Source: Coriaria nepalensis (lineage: Eukaryota > Streptophyta > Magnoliopsida > Cucurbitales > Coriariaceae). From it: a stretch of DNA of 64,000 nt. Location: the NCBI GenBank assembly GCA_027186245.1, contig CP114495.1, positions 7,494,501-7,558,500 of the forward strand, written 5' to 3'. The notes beneath the pieces were generated by a model. It was not told where the DNA came from and ran no database searches. It worked only from the letters and a program-made list of their open reading frames with translations. Made by a program: the position numbers and the translations under genes. Below are positions 1 through 12,639 of the stretch, one piece after another; position 1 is the first letter of the stretch; the number at the start of each line of letters is the position of its first letter.

Positions 1-2861
1 TGCTCGGTCCATGGGATTCAACACTGCCATACAAAACAGCCGCCGTTCAAAGACATCAAGAGAATTCATTGATGCCAAATTTGCTTGTTCCAGATATGGT
101 ACAAAGAGAGAGTATGACAAATCCTTCAACCGACCTCGCGCAAGGCAAAGCAAGCAAGACTCTGAAAATGCAAGTGGTAGACGAGCATGTGCAAAGACAG
201 ATTGCAAAGCAAGCATGCATGTAAAGAGAAGGCCAGATGGGAAATGGGTCATTCATAGTTTCGTCAAGGAGCATAACCATGAGCTTTTACCTGCTCAAGC
301 TGTTAGTGAACAAACAAGAAAGATGTATGCTGCAATGGCTAGACAATTTGCCGAATACAAAAATGTAGTTGGTTTGAAGAATGATTCTAAAAGTCCGTTT
401 GATAAAGGTCGAAATTTGGCATTGGAAGCAGGAGATGCTAGGATATTGCTTGAGTTTTTTATGCAGATGCAAAATTCAAATTCAAACTTCTTTTATGCTA
501 TAGATTTGGGTGAAGATCATCGACTGAAAAGTTTGTTTTGGGTTGATGCCAAAAGTAGGCATGACTACATCAATTTCGCTGATGTGGTGTCTTTTGATAC
601 AACCTATGTCAGAAACAAATATAAAATGCCTCTTGCTCTCTTCATAGGGGTGAATCAACACTATCAATTCATGTTGCTTGGTTGTGCTTTATTATCAGAT
701 GAAAGCCCCATGACATATTCTTGGCTAATGCAGACATGGCTAAAAGCAGTGGGTGGACAATCTCCAAAAGTAATAATCACCGATTATGAGAAAGTCATGA
801 AATCAGTTATTTCAGAGGTCTTTCCAAACTCAAATCATTACTTTTGTTTGTGGCACATATTGGGAAAGGTCTCAGAAAATCTTGGTCATGTAATAAAAAG
901 GCATGAGAAGTTTATGCTGAAATTTGAAAAATGTGTCTACAGGTCATGGACGAATGAAGAATTTGAGAAAAGGTGGTGGAAATTAATTGATAGGTTTGAA
1001 CTTAAAGAAGATGAATGTGTTCTATCCTTGTGTGAAGATCGTAGACAATGGGCTCCCACTTACATGAAAGATGCTTTTTTAGCAGGTATGTCCACTGTTC
1101 AGAGATCTGAAAGTGTAAACTCCTCCTTCGATAAATATGTGCATAAGAAGACCACTGTGCAAGAGTTTGTGAAACAGTATGAATCAATCTTACAAGATCG
1201 GTATGAAGAAGAAGCCAAAGCAGATTCTGATACATGGAATAAACAGCCCGCTTTAAAATCCCCTTCACCCTTAGAGAAGAGTGTTTCAGGGTTGTACACA
1301 AACGCCGTATTTAAAAAGTTTCAGGTTGAGGTTTTAGGTGCAGTTGCTTGCCATCCAAAAAAGGAAAGACAAGATGAGACTAGTATTACTTTCCGAGTTC
1401 AAGATTTTGAAAAGAGTCGAGACTTCATCGTAGTTCGGAACGAAATGAAGTCAGAAGTATCTTGTTTGTGTCATTTATATGAATATAAAGGTTATCTTTG
1501 TAGACATGCTCTGATTGTTCTTCAAATTTGTGGCTTGTCTGCTATCCCTTCTCAGTATATTTTGAAAAGGTGGACAAGAGATGCCAAGAGCAGACAATTT
1601 CTGGGAGAAGAATCTGAAGTGGTTCAGTCTAGAGTGCAACGTTACAATGTCTTATATCGAAGGGCTATGAAAATGATTGAAGAGGGGTCTCTATCCCAAG
1701 AGAGTTATAGCATTGCATTACATGCACTTGATGAAGCTCATGGAAATTGCGTGGGTGTCAATAACTCTAGTAAGGCTCTTATCGAAGCTGGCACATCAGC
1801 CTCTCATGGTCTGCTCTGCATTGAAGAAGATAGCCAAAGCAGAAGCATAGGAAAGACAAACAAGAAAAAGAACCCAACCAAGAAGAGAAAGGTTAATTGT
1901 TGGACTGATTAGCACTTTTTTTTTTCTTGTTCCAGATTCACTGCTCGTTGAAGATTACATTCTTATTTTATATTATGTGCAGGTGAATGTTGAGCCTGAT
2001 GTTCTAACTGCCGGAGCACAGGATAGCTTGCAACAAATGGTTTGTTATTTTCGAGTATAGCTTAGGAATTTTCATATTTCATCTTTTACAAAGATAAACT
2101 CAAGAAGGAAAGAACATTTTTCAAGTGATATGACGTAGTTATGCCTTTTTGTTTGTAAACGGGTTCTTTATAGGACAAACTAAGCTCAAGAACAGTAACT
2201 CTTGATGGCTATTACGGTGCACAACAGAGTGTGCAAGGAATGGTATGATTTGCTAATATCTCATGCACTCTTTCGTTTATATAGTAGTAGATAACAGATA
2301 TATCCACCTCTTTATTTTATTTTATTTTATTTTATTTTATTTTTTGGTTTATAAATCAATCCTCTTTCAGGTACAGCTGAATTTAATGGCACCGACACGT
2401 GATAATTACTATGGGAATCAACAGGCCATTCAAGGGCTGGTAAGTGATTATATAAATATAAAATAAACTAATAGTATATTATAGATCATGACTCAGAATC
2501 TTGCTTTCTTATTCATAGGGACAATTGAATTCCATTGCACCAAGCCATGATGGTTATTATGCTGCTCAACAAAGCATGCACGGGCTGGTATAGGATTTTA
2601 TTTTTATTTTTATTATTATTTTTCCAAGGATTCAATCAGGGTATTTACAAAAGGCCATCACTTTTGCAGGGACAAATGGATTTTTTCCGGACACCAGCTG
2701 GTTTCACTTATGGCATTCGGGTTAGTTCGCCTCATATGGTATATACAGTTCTTTCTCATCCTGCTGTTTTCTGGTTTCTTTATAATAAGATTGCTGAATG
2801 ACAGGACGATCCTAGTGTAAGAACATCACAGCTGCATGATGACGGTTCAAGACATGCGTGA
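1..2861 (+). CDS. FHY3: FHY3/FAR1 transcription factor, 5'-partial
   Basis: This is a transposase-derived nuclear transcription factor of phytochrome A signalling; in Arabidopsis FHY3/FAR1 activate FHY1/FHL. The reading frame is already open at base 2, so the Met at 11 is internal and earlier exons lie outside the window. Counting from that Met, the visible protein has the FAR1 zinc-finger DNA-binding domain (C26, C60, C65, H88, H90), a MULE transposase-like domain (D196 in SFDTTY, D258 in IITD) and a SWIM finger (C485, C487, C497, H499). Exons: 1-1891, 1983-2039, 2174-2242, 2371-2439, 2519-2587, 2670-2720, 2805-2861, all joined in phase 0. A lysine-rich stretch before 1891 may be a nuclear localisation signal. 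Exons 3 to 5 are each 69 nt and encode a repeated 23-residue unit ending QG[ML] or HGL. The family is certain; FHY3 rather than FAR1 is inferred from the DNA-binding domain and tail. Confidence 0.95.
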
Positions 2862-3599
2862 TAGAAAGAACCTTTTTTTTTTCCCTTTTTCTTTTTTGTG
2901 TCGAGGTACTACATCACTTCTGAGATATACATGCTTTTGTTTCGAGGTTGTTATAATGAAATAATTTGGTGCTAACTATTTGTAGGTAGAAGCAGCGACC
3001 ATCGTTGTCAACTTAATGTTTATAAAGAAGGAAATGTTTGAGTATGGTTAGTACAATGGTTCGGGCAATTATCATAGGATTCCTCGTATCTCATTGTCTG
3101 TAACATAAGATAAGATAAGATTAGAGTAGGCTTTGTTCTATGTTTTGAGTTTGTATTATGGAAGTATGGGAACCCCCTTTAGGAGTTTGATCTAAATTCT
3201 AGTTCAAGTTAAGAGTTATTGTCCCTCCTGTGAAGGCTCTGTTGTATCATTTCTCTATGATACTTTGTCTAACAGAGAATTCCCACTGTCTCGATTCTCT
3301 TAAAAGTCTATTTGGTTATATAAATCAATTTGTTAGGACTAAACATGGAGCGAAATTTAGTACTCTCTCTTTCTTACACGACGAACATCGAGAAGGAATT
3401 ATTTGTAGTATATGATTATTATTATTTTTAATATCATATCAGTATTAATGAATTTAAATAAGTTGATTGTAATTATAATTGTAATTATAGGACTAGGTTG
3501 AGAAGATATTCGGGTGGGTGCAATTATATACACTTTGTGGTCCACTTCTTGTTGCAAGTAAAAATGATCAATCCTATACCTATAATTACTCCAACTCAT
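2862..3599. other. 3' flank of the FHY3-like gene
   Basis: AT-rich sequence after the stop codon, probably including the 3' UTR. A T-run follows at about 2872-2897. I see no gene here; the short open frames have no family resemblance. Confidence 0.5.
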
Positions 3600-3604
3600 T
3601 TATA

Positions 3605-3755
3605 ATCACGTGACTGGGATTTGGGTTCCTTTCCCTGGCCCCGTGGAGCCCACCTGTGTCTCGGGGATTACGTGACGTCACTGGCCACGTATACCTTAAG
3701 ACCAAGTACCCTCGGCCCCTGTATTTTTGGCCTCTTGTATATATATAGTAATGGT
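3605..3755 (+). promoter_or_regulatory. ACGT-element cluster with TATA-like site, no gene downstream
   Basis: A G+C-rich patch in AT-rich DNA holds CACGTG (3607-3612), TACGTGAC (3669-3676) overlapping a palindromic TGACGTCA (3673-3680), and CCACGTA near 3685. About 50 bases further on is a TATA-like run (near 3738-3748). These are the core sites bound by plant bZIP and bHLH factors. The arrangement looks like a promoter reading rightward, but nothing downstream resembles a gene; a 62-codon open frame at 3621-3809 has no recognisable domain. Confidence 0.35.
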
Positions 3756-3799
3756 TCGATCAATATAAAATTTAAGAGAGAATTTCGCTATAAAAAATG

Positions 3800-6700
3800 G
3801 AGATTATAAAATAAGGTCTCTTTGACTGTAAATGAATTTGTCTCGACGAACTAGCATGAATTGAAGCCCTCTTTTACTGTAATACTACTCGAATATTATC
3901 ACTCAGCACCTACTTATAAAATAGGGGTAAAAGATAACACTAGTTGGATTAACATAACTTGACATCCAAATAAAATTCTATTTCAAATTATTGAAACCGA
4001 CGGCTCACTCCCTTGGTTAAATAATTTAGTAATTTATAAATATATTTTTATATACTTAAAATATATTTATAGATAAAAATTAATAAATATTAATAAATAT
4101 ATTTAATTATTCATGTGGATTAATATTAGAAATCAATTAGTTAACGATTCAAAATCTAAGATTCACTGAATATTCACTGAGACGCACATGACAACGAACG
4201 GTGGTCTGGTGGAAAAATTGTTCCTCTTTTTGGATGAGTTAAAGGATTAGGTATCCTTCCTCCTCTTTTGTACCTCATCTCCTACATGTTATTCTAATTA
4301 GTTCTTGCATTAGAATAATAGAAACCAAACTTCCAGATGAACTCCATGTTTATTAGTATTAACCCGGATCTTGATATAGTCCGATTGAACCAAAAATCAG
4401 AAATCAAAATTTAAAATAATACTTCTACTTTAGGTACGATAAATAAATTATGGACGAGACTTGTTTAGTGTTATTGAAATATTTAAAAATTGATTGTCAT
4501 GGTAGCTTGATTGACGTGACTTGTTTGATTAATAGTTGATCATACAAGTTAAATCTAAAGTATGTTTAGATAAGTACATAACAAGCATCATAAGACATTA
4601 AAGATATTGATGGATGAAATAAATGTTTAATGGATTCGTTGATTTAAACATATATGATTGATATGATGATAGTTTCAATATAGAATCTCTTTATATTGAG
4701 AAACCATATTGGTTGTGGATGTATAGAGATATCTGATGAGACATAATTAAAATCTATTCTCTTATATTAAACTTGTAAACTATGTAAGAATGTTTTATAT
4801 AGTACCTTACAAACGTTATAATGAATTTAAGATTAATAATTTATTTAGTCGGTTATGGACACATAGAGATTAAAAAATAATTAATCTATAAGTTTAATTA
4901 TTATTTAAGTGCATAAGATACATAATATTCTAGCTATATTTGGTTATAGACACATAATGAATATTAGTTTGAGTAGTTGTTAGGTCCTAAGAATATTTTG
5001 GGTTAAGCTTAACTTGTACATGATTGGTTATGGACATGTGGGACCATAGTCTCTTAGAAGAAAAATAAAAAAGTTACATGTGATATAATTGTGAAATTTG
5101 TCTTGCTACTTTATTTGTTTATTATGGTTGACTACAGATACGTGAAACCATAATATTTGATATAGAGATCCTTTACCCATTAGGAAAAAAAAAGTTTTTC
5201 CTGGTTCACTTAAAAAGATAATGTGGATTGTAATAAAATAGTATGAGCTTAACTAAGATTAAATAGTCATTTAATTTTAGTAACTGATAGATTTTACTAA
5301 AGTACTTATGTTATGTTATTTTGTTTGTTCTTGTAAAAGTAGATATGATGAATAGTTTATCGCGTTCAATTGTGGAATTGAAAATGTTAGTTGAATCTAA
5401 CTACAAGGATTGACATATGTTATGTTATTTTGTTTGTTCTTGTAAAAGCAAATATGATATATTGTTTGTCGCGTTCAATCCTGGAACTGAAAATGTTAGT
5501 TGAATCTAACTACAAGGATTGACATAGGAAATTGAGAATAATTCTCAGACATAAAAATCTTACTAAAGTTCTTACCTAAGAGGGCATGGATGTTCCCGAA
5601 GTTGGAGCAAGTGCCAAAGAGAAATTCGCTTGAACAAATGTTTGATCCAAGACGACGATGCGCAATGTATTATTCTTGCATCTATGTCGAACAAGTTCTA
5701 AAGGGAATACAAAAAGATGTATGCCATACAAATTATCCACAGCTAATGACAAAGAAGTACCAGCCATGATCAAACAGAAGAACACCGTAAATAACACATA
5801 AAATTCAACATTGCATGATAAGAAATGCAAGAACTTCTTATATCTTGAATCTCTAAATGCACTGAAACAATTAGAAGTCACTAAGGAAAATCAATGAGAA
5901 TTCCCAATGCAATTAACAAATTGCTCTATCATGTTTCTATGTATCATTCTTTACCTGAAACGTGTGGATGGATGGGCTTGGAAACTTCTGAGGAGGTAGC
6001 ATAAGTAAGAATGAAAATAAAGAGAGGTTGCCAGGGATAACCACTACTGTTAGTGGCCAGAGGAAGCATTATAGTATACGAGAAAGAAACCACCATTAGT
6101 CCCTTGTCGATTCTAAGAGTTGTCACATGACATCATCTAATCTTAATCCAAACAAGCAAGTTGTTTAAGGTTTGCTTTCTAACTCACATTCTCAACTCAT
6201 GAGTTAGGAAGCTTTTATTTTGAGAGAAGGAAAATGATGAGAGAAAACACTTTCCTTTCTGTCATAAAATGAGGTGCGCGACTAAGGGTAGCGAAGAGGT
6301 GAGTGATATCTTTCTTTTATAGAAAAATTGATATTGGGCCATTTCCCATGAACTTTAAAAGCCCCATGAATTCAATAAACACTCAAGAAATAAAATCATG
6401 CCCAATAATTATTCTAGTTTTTCAAAAATTTATTTAATATCTAATATATTCAAAATTGTTCATCCAATTTTAAAATTTGTACCTAATTTTTCCCTTGGTT
6501 GAATAGCCATATTTGGTCCATTAAATCTTTAATGGCCATATGAGTATTCCTTTGATCCAACAAATTTATTTTGATTTTAAGTTAATTAAATCAACATTTA
6601 ATAAACATAATGAGAATTAAATATTTTTCTAATTAAATTAATATCATACTTTTGCTATGTTAGTAATGTGGTATGATGAAAACTTAATAATTTAAATTAA

Positions 6701-8893
6701 TTAGTGATTAAACTCTTAAATTAAGTTCTCTACGAATAAGTCAATTTCTCTAAATATGATTTCAACTTAAATCCTTTGTTCTTATAGGTTTTACAATATT
6801 CCGATAGGTGGGCCCCTAAACAACTGGTGAGTTATATCTAATATAAAAACTAAATTGTTTATCCTTAAAATAAATTTTTACTTAGATAATTAATTCAATC
6901 ATCTGCATGATTAATTAACTTAAATCACCAATCCTATGTTGGCCTCTATCAAGATGCATAAGCTACCCATGAAATGAGAAGCAGTTTGGAATCTCCAAAA
7001 GAACCTGTGATGACTATTACTTTAACAGACTGATCCTTCCATCTATGCCAAAGTCTTGGTAAATCCTATAGAATGGTTTAACTATTAAACCCTACTACAC
7101 TAACCATATGAATCATGTGAATCCTATGCAACCAAATAATGGATTTACCAAAACTTTTTTCCTATTATACTATTTTACATAAAAATTTATTTATTGCATA
7201 AAGGTACTTCACTCATGGGACTTTTCTTTTAATGTAGAGGTAATGAATCTCATCTTATCACCATACAGACTTTCCATACAAGAACATGTGCCCAATTGTT
7301 CATAGTGATAGGATGAGATGCAAGATGGCTAAGTTTAAGATCCAAAAAATTTTATAGTCATCGAATTATCATGATGAGATAATAATAATTCAAAGAGACT
7401 ATTGCATGTACTATCCCCTTTGAAGAGAAGAGTGATGATCTCATATTCATCGGTATTGGAGTACATCGGGATAGACATGTAGGCGATTGCTAGAGACTTA
7501 ATCACTGAATGTGATCACTTGACAAAAACTCAATAGTAATAATATAATCTGTTAATGAGTTTTGTCGACGATTATTGTACATGTGATGCTCAGACCTCAC
7601 ATCATCACAGTACAGACATATAAGATATCATGTTTTGATATCACTCGTTGTGGTCTTCACCAAAGACCACTAATAGGGTGAACAATTGAGCATATGTTTA
7701 AGTATATACAGTAAGTAAAGTTATAATATATGATTCATTAGTTCTATATAAGAGGATGCATTATGTGCAATCTATAAGGTTATAAGATGAGATTCATTAT
7801 CTCTATATAATAGATAGCATTTCTATGAGTCATACAACTTATACATAAAGAAAATCTTTACACAAAGTAGTATTGTTTGAAAATGAGTTTTCAATAAATA
7901 TATTGTTTAATTACATAAGAATTTATGATATTCATAAAGAAAGTATAAAAAGGTTTAATAATTAAACTATATCCTACAACTTTCTAAAATCACTGATAAG
8001 TAGATGGTCAATCTGATATAGTAATAATCATTTATAATTTTTGCGAAAGTTTCGAATATTTTTCATTATACGAGTGGTTCATATATCTTCTTAAAAATCA
8101 ATATAGATTTAATAATTTAAATTAACTTAATTATAGAAAATGATCACGGTGGATCACGCGGCTCTAAGATTGGAGGATCTAGACTTTGACAACGCTCCAA
8201 ATTAGAAAATGCAATACATCTTATACAATCAAGTTAGGAATGTGAACAAGAAACAAATTATAACAACTCAATTTTTTTTTTTTTTTCTTTTTTAATCCCG
8301 AACCTGATTAGTTATAGAATATCTCAATTTTCATTCAAAGGTGGAAGAGTTAATTGATATTTTATATCGGCTGGAAGCATTTTTTTTTTTTTTTATATAC
8401 AGATCGTCTATATAAAAATAGGTCGGTTGGGTATTTTAATAGCAATTTTTTTGTCATGTATTGCTAAATAAAAGATGGTATGAAAGGGAATATATACTTT
8501 TCAATGAAAAAAAGACAAAACTATGACTAAAAGAAGCACTTTGATTGGGCAGGGAGAAGTCGGAATCAAAGCCTAAAATAGTTTAACCCTAATCGACGAT
8601 ATGCAGAATTCATTAAACTTATTATTCATTATTTATTTATTTATTTTTATGTAATTATGTTCATTATTAAACGTCATTCATAGAATTTTTATAGATAGCA
8701 TCATTCATGACGTGGTGATTTAGCATCATTCATGGCCTGGTGATTTAGACGAAATTACACCTCGATACATTGTTGACAAAGAAGGGTCCTTGTAGTAATT
8801 TCATAGAGAGTTGACAATAATGAAGTACCGATACGTCAAAATAGATGATGTATTTGTATCTGTATATGATAGTTGTATTACTCTATATGTATG

Positions 8894-8928
<35 letters not shown>

Positions 8929-9780
8929 ATATCAAGTGGTATATAAATAAATAATAATAAATAATAAATTACTATATTTTGAGATTTTTGAAGATATTCT
9001 ATAAATAATATTTAATAGCATAATTTATAATATTTTTAGAGATAAAAAAAAAAAAAGAAAAGAAACTTAAGCAAATAATCCAAAAGTAAAAAATTAATTT
9101 AATATTTCTTTATAATAGTCTTGAGAATTTTTAGATATATAATATATATTATATAATTTTATTTATAATTTTTATGGAATACTTTAATAAATATCGAATG
9201 ATAATTTATATTTATATATTTTTTATTAATATGTGAGTTCAATTTTATTAAGAGTTAAATATATTCAATAATTATATATTTAATATTTAAATTTAAATTT
9301 AAAAATTTAAATATTATAAATAAAAAGATATTAAAATAATAAATTTAAAATTATATATTATAAGATTTTCCTCTCCATATCCATACTTCATGTGTTGACA
9401 TTTGACAATTAGACAGATAGCAAATGGAGATGATCATGGCGATACACGTGTCAAAAAAAATTCTCCATTCATTTATGCACTACTTTGAAAATCCAAGTCT
9501 TTCTTATATGTTAGGTATCTTCTAACACGGTAATTAATATGTATCTGAAGACTTGTCTATCACTAAGCTATATGGATCCCATCCATTAACTTACTTGAAC
9601 CGCCATGAAAGAAAAGAAAATATGAGCTGGTAGTTCTGAAATACTATTATTTGCATACTTAATGGGATGCACGATGAAGATATAGAATAAAACGTATATG
9701 GCCCATTTCTTTAAAACAAATTAATTTGAATTTTCAAAGAAAATGACTTCGTACTAATTAGCAGGGAGACTTTATTTGCA
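3800..9780. other. AT-rich, repeat-like intergenic region
   Basis: About 6 kb with no gene I can support. Between about 4400 and 8000 the composition and recurring short phrases (for example variants of GGTTATGGACAC at 4854, 4943 and 5026) suggest an old non-coding LTR-type insertion, but I could not pair terminal repeats. Minus-strand open frames at 5576-5881 and 5944-6126 match no family I know. There is an (AT)n run at 8899-8925, and the stretch 8930-9360 is almost pure A+T. Confidence 0.4.
5308..5525. repeat. 109-bp tandem duplication
   Basis: Two adjacent copies, 5308-5416 and 5417-5525, each start ATGTTATGTTATTTTG and end AAGGATTGACAT. They differ at only a few positions, mostly around a segment reading CGCGTTCAAT. 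Function unknown. Confidence 0.9.
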
Positions 9781-9804
9781 TGTGTTTACACTTCTACTCA
9801 TACA

Positions 9805-9814
9805 CTATAAATAT
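9805..9814 (+). promoter_or_regulatory. TATA box of the PR-10 gene
   Basis: CTATAAATAT lies about 93 bases before the start codon at 9907, which fits a plant core promoter with a 60-65 base leader. Confidence 0.7.
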
Positions 9815-9906
9815 CCACCACCACTTCTCTCATCTCCACCCATCTCAAAACATATAGAATATTCCCTGACCTCTTTTCTTACAACTACTAGGTATATAGC
9901 ATCTCC

Positions 9907-10533
9907 ATGGCTGTCTTTAATAGTGAAATAGAATACTTATCTGCCATATCTCCAGCTAAACTATTCAAAGCCTTTATCCTTGACGCAGATAACCTTCATC
10001 CCAAAGTTATTCCACATGCCGTCCAAAGCATCGAACTCATTGAAGGCAATGGGGGGCCTGGATCCGTCAAGAAGATTAACTTCCCTCAAGGTATGCATGA
10101 TATCATGTTATATACACACATATATATATAGTAATTCATATATACATGTGATAGATATCCATGATATCGTATATATATTTACTATGTTTATAGTAATTCA
10201 TAAGTTATGAAACAAGGTGATCAGTTAAATCTTACAGGAGGCCAGTATAATTATGTGAAGCATAAGGTTGATGCTCTGGATACAGAAAACTTAATTTACC
10301 GCTATTCCATTACCGAAGGAAAGATTTCGGAAACGATCGATCTGATTGAAAATGAGGTTAAGATCGTGGATTCGCCAGATGGTGGATCTATCTTGAAGAT
10401 TAATAGCAAGTTTCATACTAAAGTTGGTGCTGATCTTAAAGAAGATGACATTAAGGCTGGCAAAGAGAAGGTGTTGGTTCTTTTGAAGGCCGTTGAGGCC
10501 CACCTTATTGCTAATCCTAATGCCTATAATTAA
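9907..10533 (+). CDS. PR-10 / Bet v 1 family protein
   Basis: A small cytosolic pathogenesis-related protein with a ligand-binding cavity; family members bind hydrophobic plant metabolites and some have ribonuclease activity. Two exons, 9907-10090 and 10238-10533, encode 159 residues, the usual length. The single intron splits codon 62 after its first base, the position conserved in PR-10 genes. The glycine-rich loop reads GNGGPG (about residues 47-52), and the C terminus has the helical [14 protein letters not shown] typical of the family. The N terminus is MAVFN rather than the common MGVF. No second complete copy is seen nearby, although these genes often occur in clusters. The natural ligand cannot be told from sequence. 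Confidence 0.95.
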
Positions 10534-10877
10534 GTAAAGAGAATTGAAGAAGCACATTATATATGGCTTAAGTTTATGTTTGAGTGGTTTGATATGTGTA
10601 CTGGTTTCTTTTGTTGTTGAAATAATATGCTCAATCTCTCTGTTTAGTAATAATGAGCAATTATGATCAGCTTTCATTAAATGCTCATATCAGTGTTATA
10701 TTAATAAAAATAACTTTGGCAACTTCCTGGAAATAGTCTTTTGGTTCTTATTTTTCCCCACAGCACAGCACAGCACAGCACATCAAAGTTTGCAGTTATA
10801 TTATCTCATAAAGAATATGGTTAAAATACTGTCAGTTCAGCTATAATACATAAGTTCTAAGATAATTAAGAACTTTC

Positions 10878-10909
<32 letters not shown>

Positions 10910-12340
10910 AATATTATGATTAACACACTCTACAACGAAATGGTTTAATGTCACCGGGCCTTACGGCCACTTTGAATAATTGCAACTTTTGAAAGGCTAG
11001 GTTATATTTGATGGCATCGAAAATCGGAAAACTGGTTTATATGTTGCTTTATATGTTGAAAAGGTATTAGTTTTTATCTTAATATATAGTTCTACTTGTT
11101 GCATGAGAAAATGGTCAAGTTATTAGAAGAAGGTGACGAAGTAGGAGATTTCTGGAAAGAAGTTGGTGCAGTTGAAGCAGACGTTACTGTTATTGTGCCC
11201 ATGGTGAAGGGTCTTGCAAAAGAAGGAAGCACTAGGTAATGGAAGGTTGTTGCAGGTATGCAGTTGCAATTATCAACGTTGACGGATGAAAATAATGCGC
11301 TACGAATTTGATATAGCCCCATATAATAGTCATGCCTATATGCATGTTTAATCCAAATGCCTAACGTAACAAATTTCACTTAAAGTTGGCTAACTAAATT
11401 GTAATGTAGTAATTAATGGCACAAATTTAATTCATCTATAAGTTTCCTAATTCAATGATAATGGCCAAAAACTTGAAAATTGTCTGTAAGTTGCCTAATT
11501 TAATGTAAGATTGCACTTTTTAATGTAAGTTTCTGTACCCTGAAAGTCCAGATACCCTCCATTTCTTCTTCATTCACTGACATTTCTACACTACTTGATT
11601 CCATTGACGAAGTCAAAGCTCTCTACATTTTTAGTCCCCGTAGTAGGTCAATGTGGATCACATGTAGCTACTGTTGGATGATATAAAGAAGGTGGGTGAA
11701 GCCTTATTTATTCAACCTTTCCATTACTAAACCTGGGATGTTAAATTTTCAGTATCTTCCTTCGATATATATTATATTTATACTTACATCACCCTTTTTT
11801 CAGCTTGCAAATTTGAGAAGATTCTTGGGATGTTTGGATAGTTTATGTAGGGGGACCTAAGCTTCTTTCTTGAGCTTGTATATATACCCCTTTTAAAACA
11901 TATGTACCTATTACTCAGTTTTTGAGGTCCTGATTCACGTTTTGTGACTGAAGTATGGTGACATGATCATATATATTACACATTGTCACTACATTTTTCT
12001 GAGTTAATGTTAATGTCACACTGCAATTTATATTTATATTGCAACAATATGATTAACATATTTGAACATGTTTCTTTATATATATATAATAAGGTCATCA
12101 CCTTTGAATTATTGCAATTTCTTTCATGTACATATAATATTTGGATAGCTTAATTTCTAGTTATTTTCACCCACATGTTATAAGTACCATGCACATTTTC
12201 TACACCAAGCTAAGAAGTATTAATGCATATCTTTAGATAGCTATAATTGAATAATTGTGAGCACCATTGTTAGACTGTAATGCACTGTGATTGTCATATT
12301 TATGTAATTTGAATAACACTAATTTTGGTCATTCATATAT
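10534..12340. other. Intergenic, no gene seen
   Basis: AT-rich DNA with a (CAGCA)n run at about 10759-10782 and an (AAAT)n run at 10880-10911. A short open stretch on + near 11100-11240 is interrupted and matches nothing I can name with confidence. Confidence 0.5.
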
Positions 12341-12349
12341 AATACTTAG

Positions 12350-12625
12350 GTGTGTAATAATAGGGAACCAAGATATGGAAAACATATTGGATTGATGCAG
12401 TTCACCAAAGGATGGATTCTAAATTTATCGCCGAGGTTAAAACTTCTTATCACGGTTCCATGGGTAACAGATGATGAAAGTGAAATTCCATGTCCCACTA
12501 GGTTGTACAAGAATATTATTTCTCTTCAACTCATTGAAGTTAGGAGTCATAATGTATGTAATGGTTTTGATCCAACTTATAAGACAGATTTATGTGTTCT
12601 ACCGATCTCTCAAAGAAAAGGATGA
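12350..12625 (+). mobile_element. Probable CACTA transposase-associated domain remnant
   Basis: An open frame of 91 codons contains IPCPTRLYKN followed by EVRSHNVCNGFDPTYKT, which resembles the cysteine-containing transposase-associated domain at the start of plant CACTA (En/Spm) proteins, where a CPC..C motif precedes a 'NGF..Y..W..HG' segment. One Cys of the motif is already lost and the frame ends soon after. The match is from memory of the family pattern and is moderate only. Confidence 0.4.
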
Positions 12626-12639
12626 GCCCTAACAAAGAA

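Noticed and set aside
11092..11379. Minus-strand 95-codon frame, and a plus-strand stretch resembling a gelsolin/villin-type segment (EEGDEVGDFWKEVG).
   Set aside because: The plus reading is only about 45 codons before a stop and lacks other family landmarks; too short to call.
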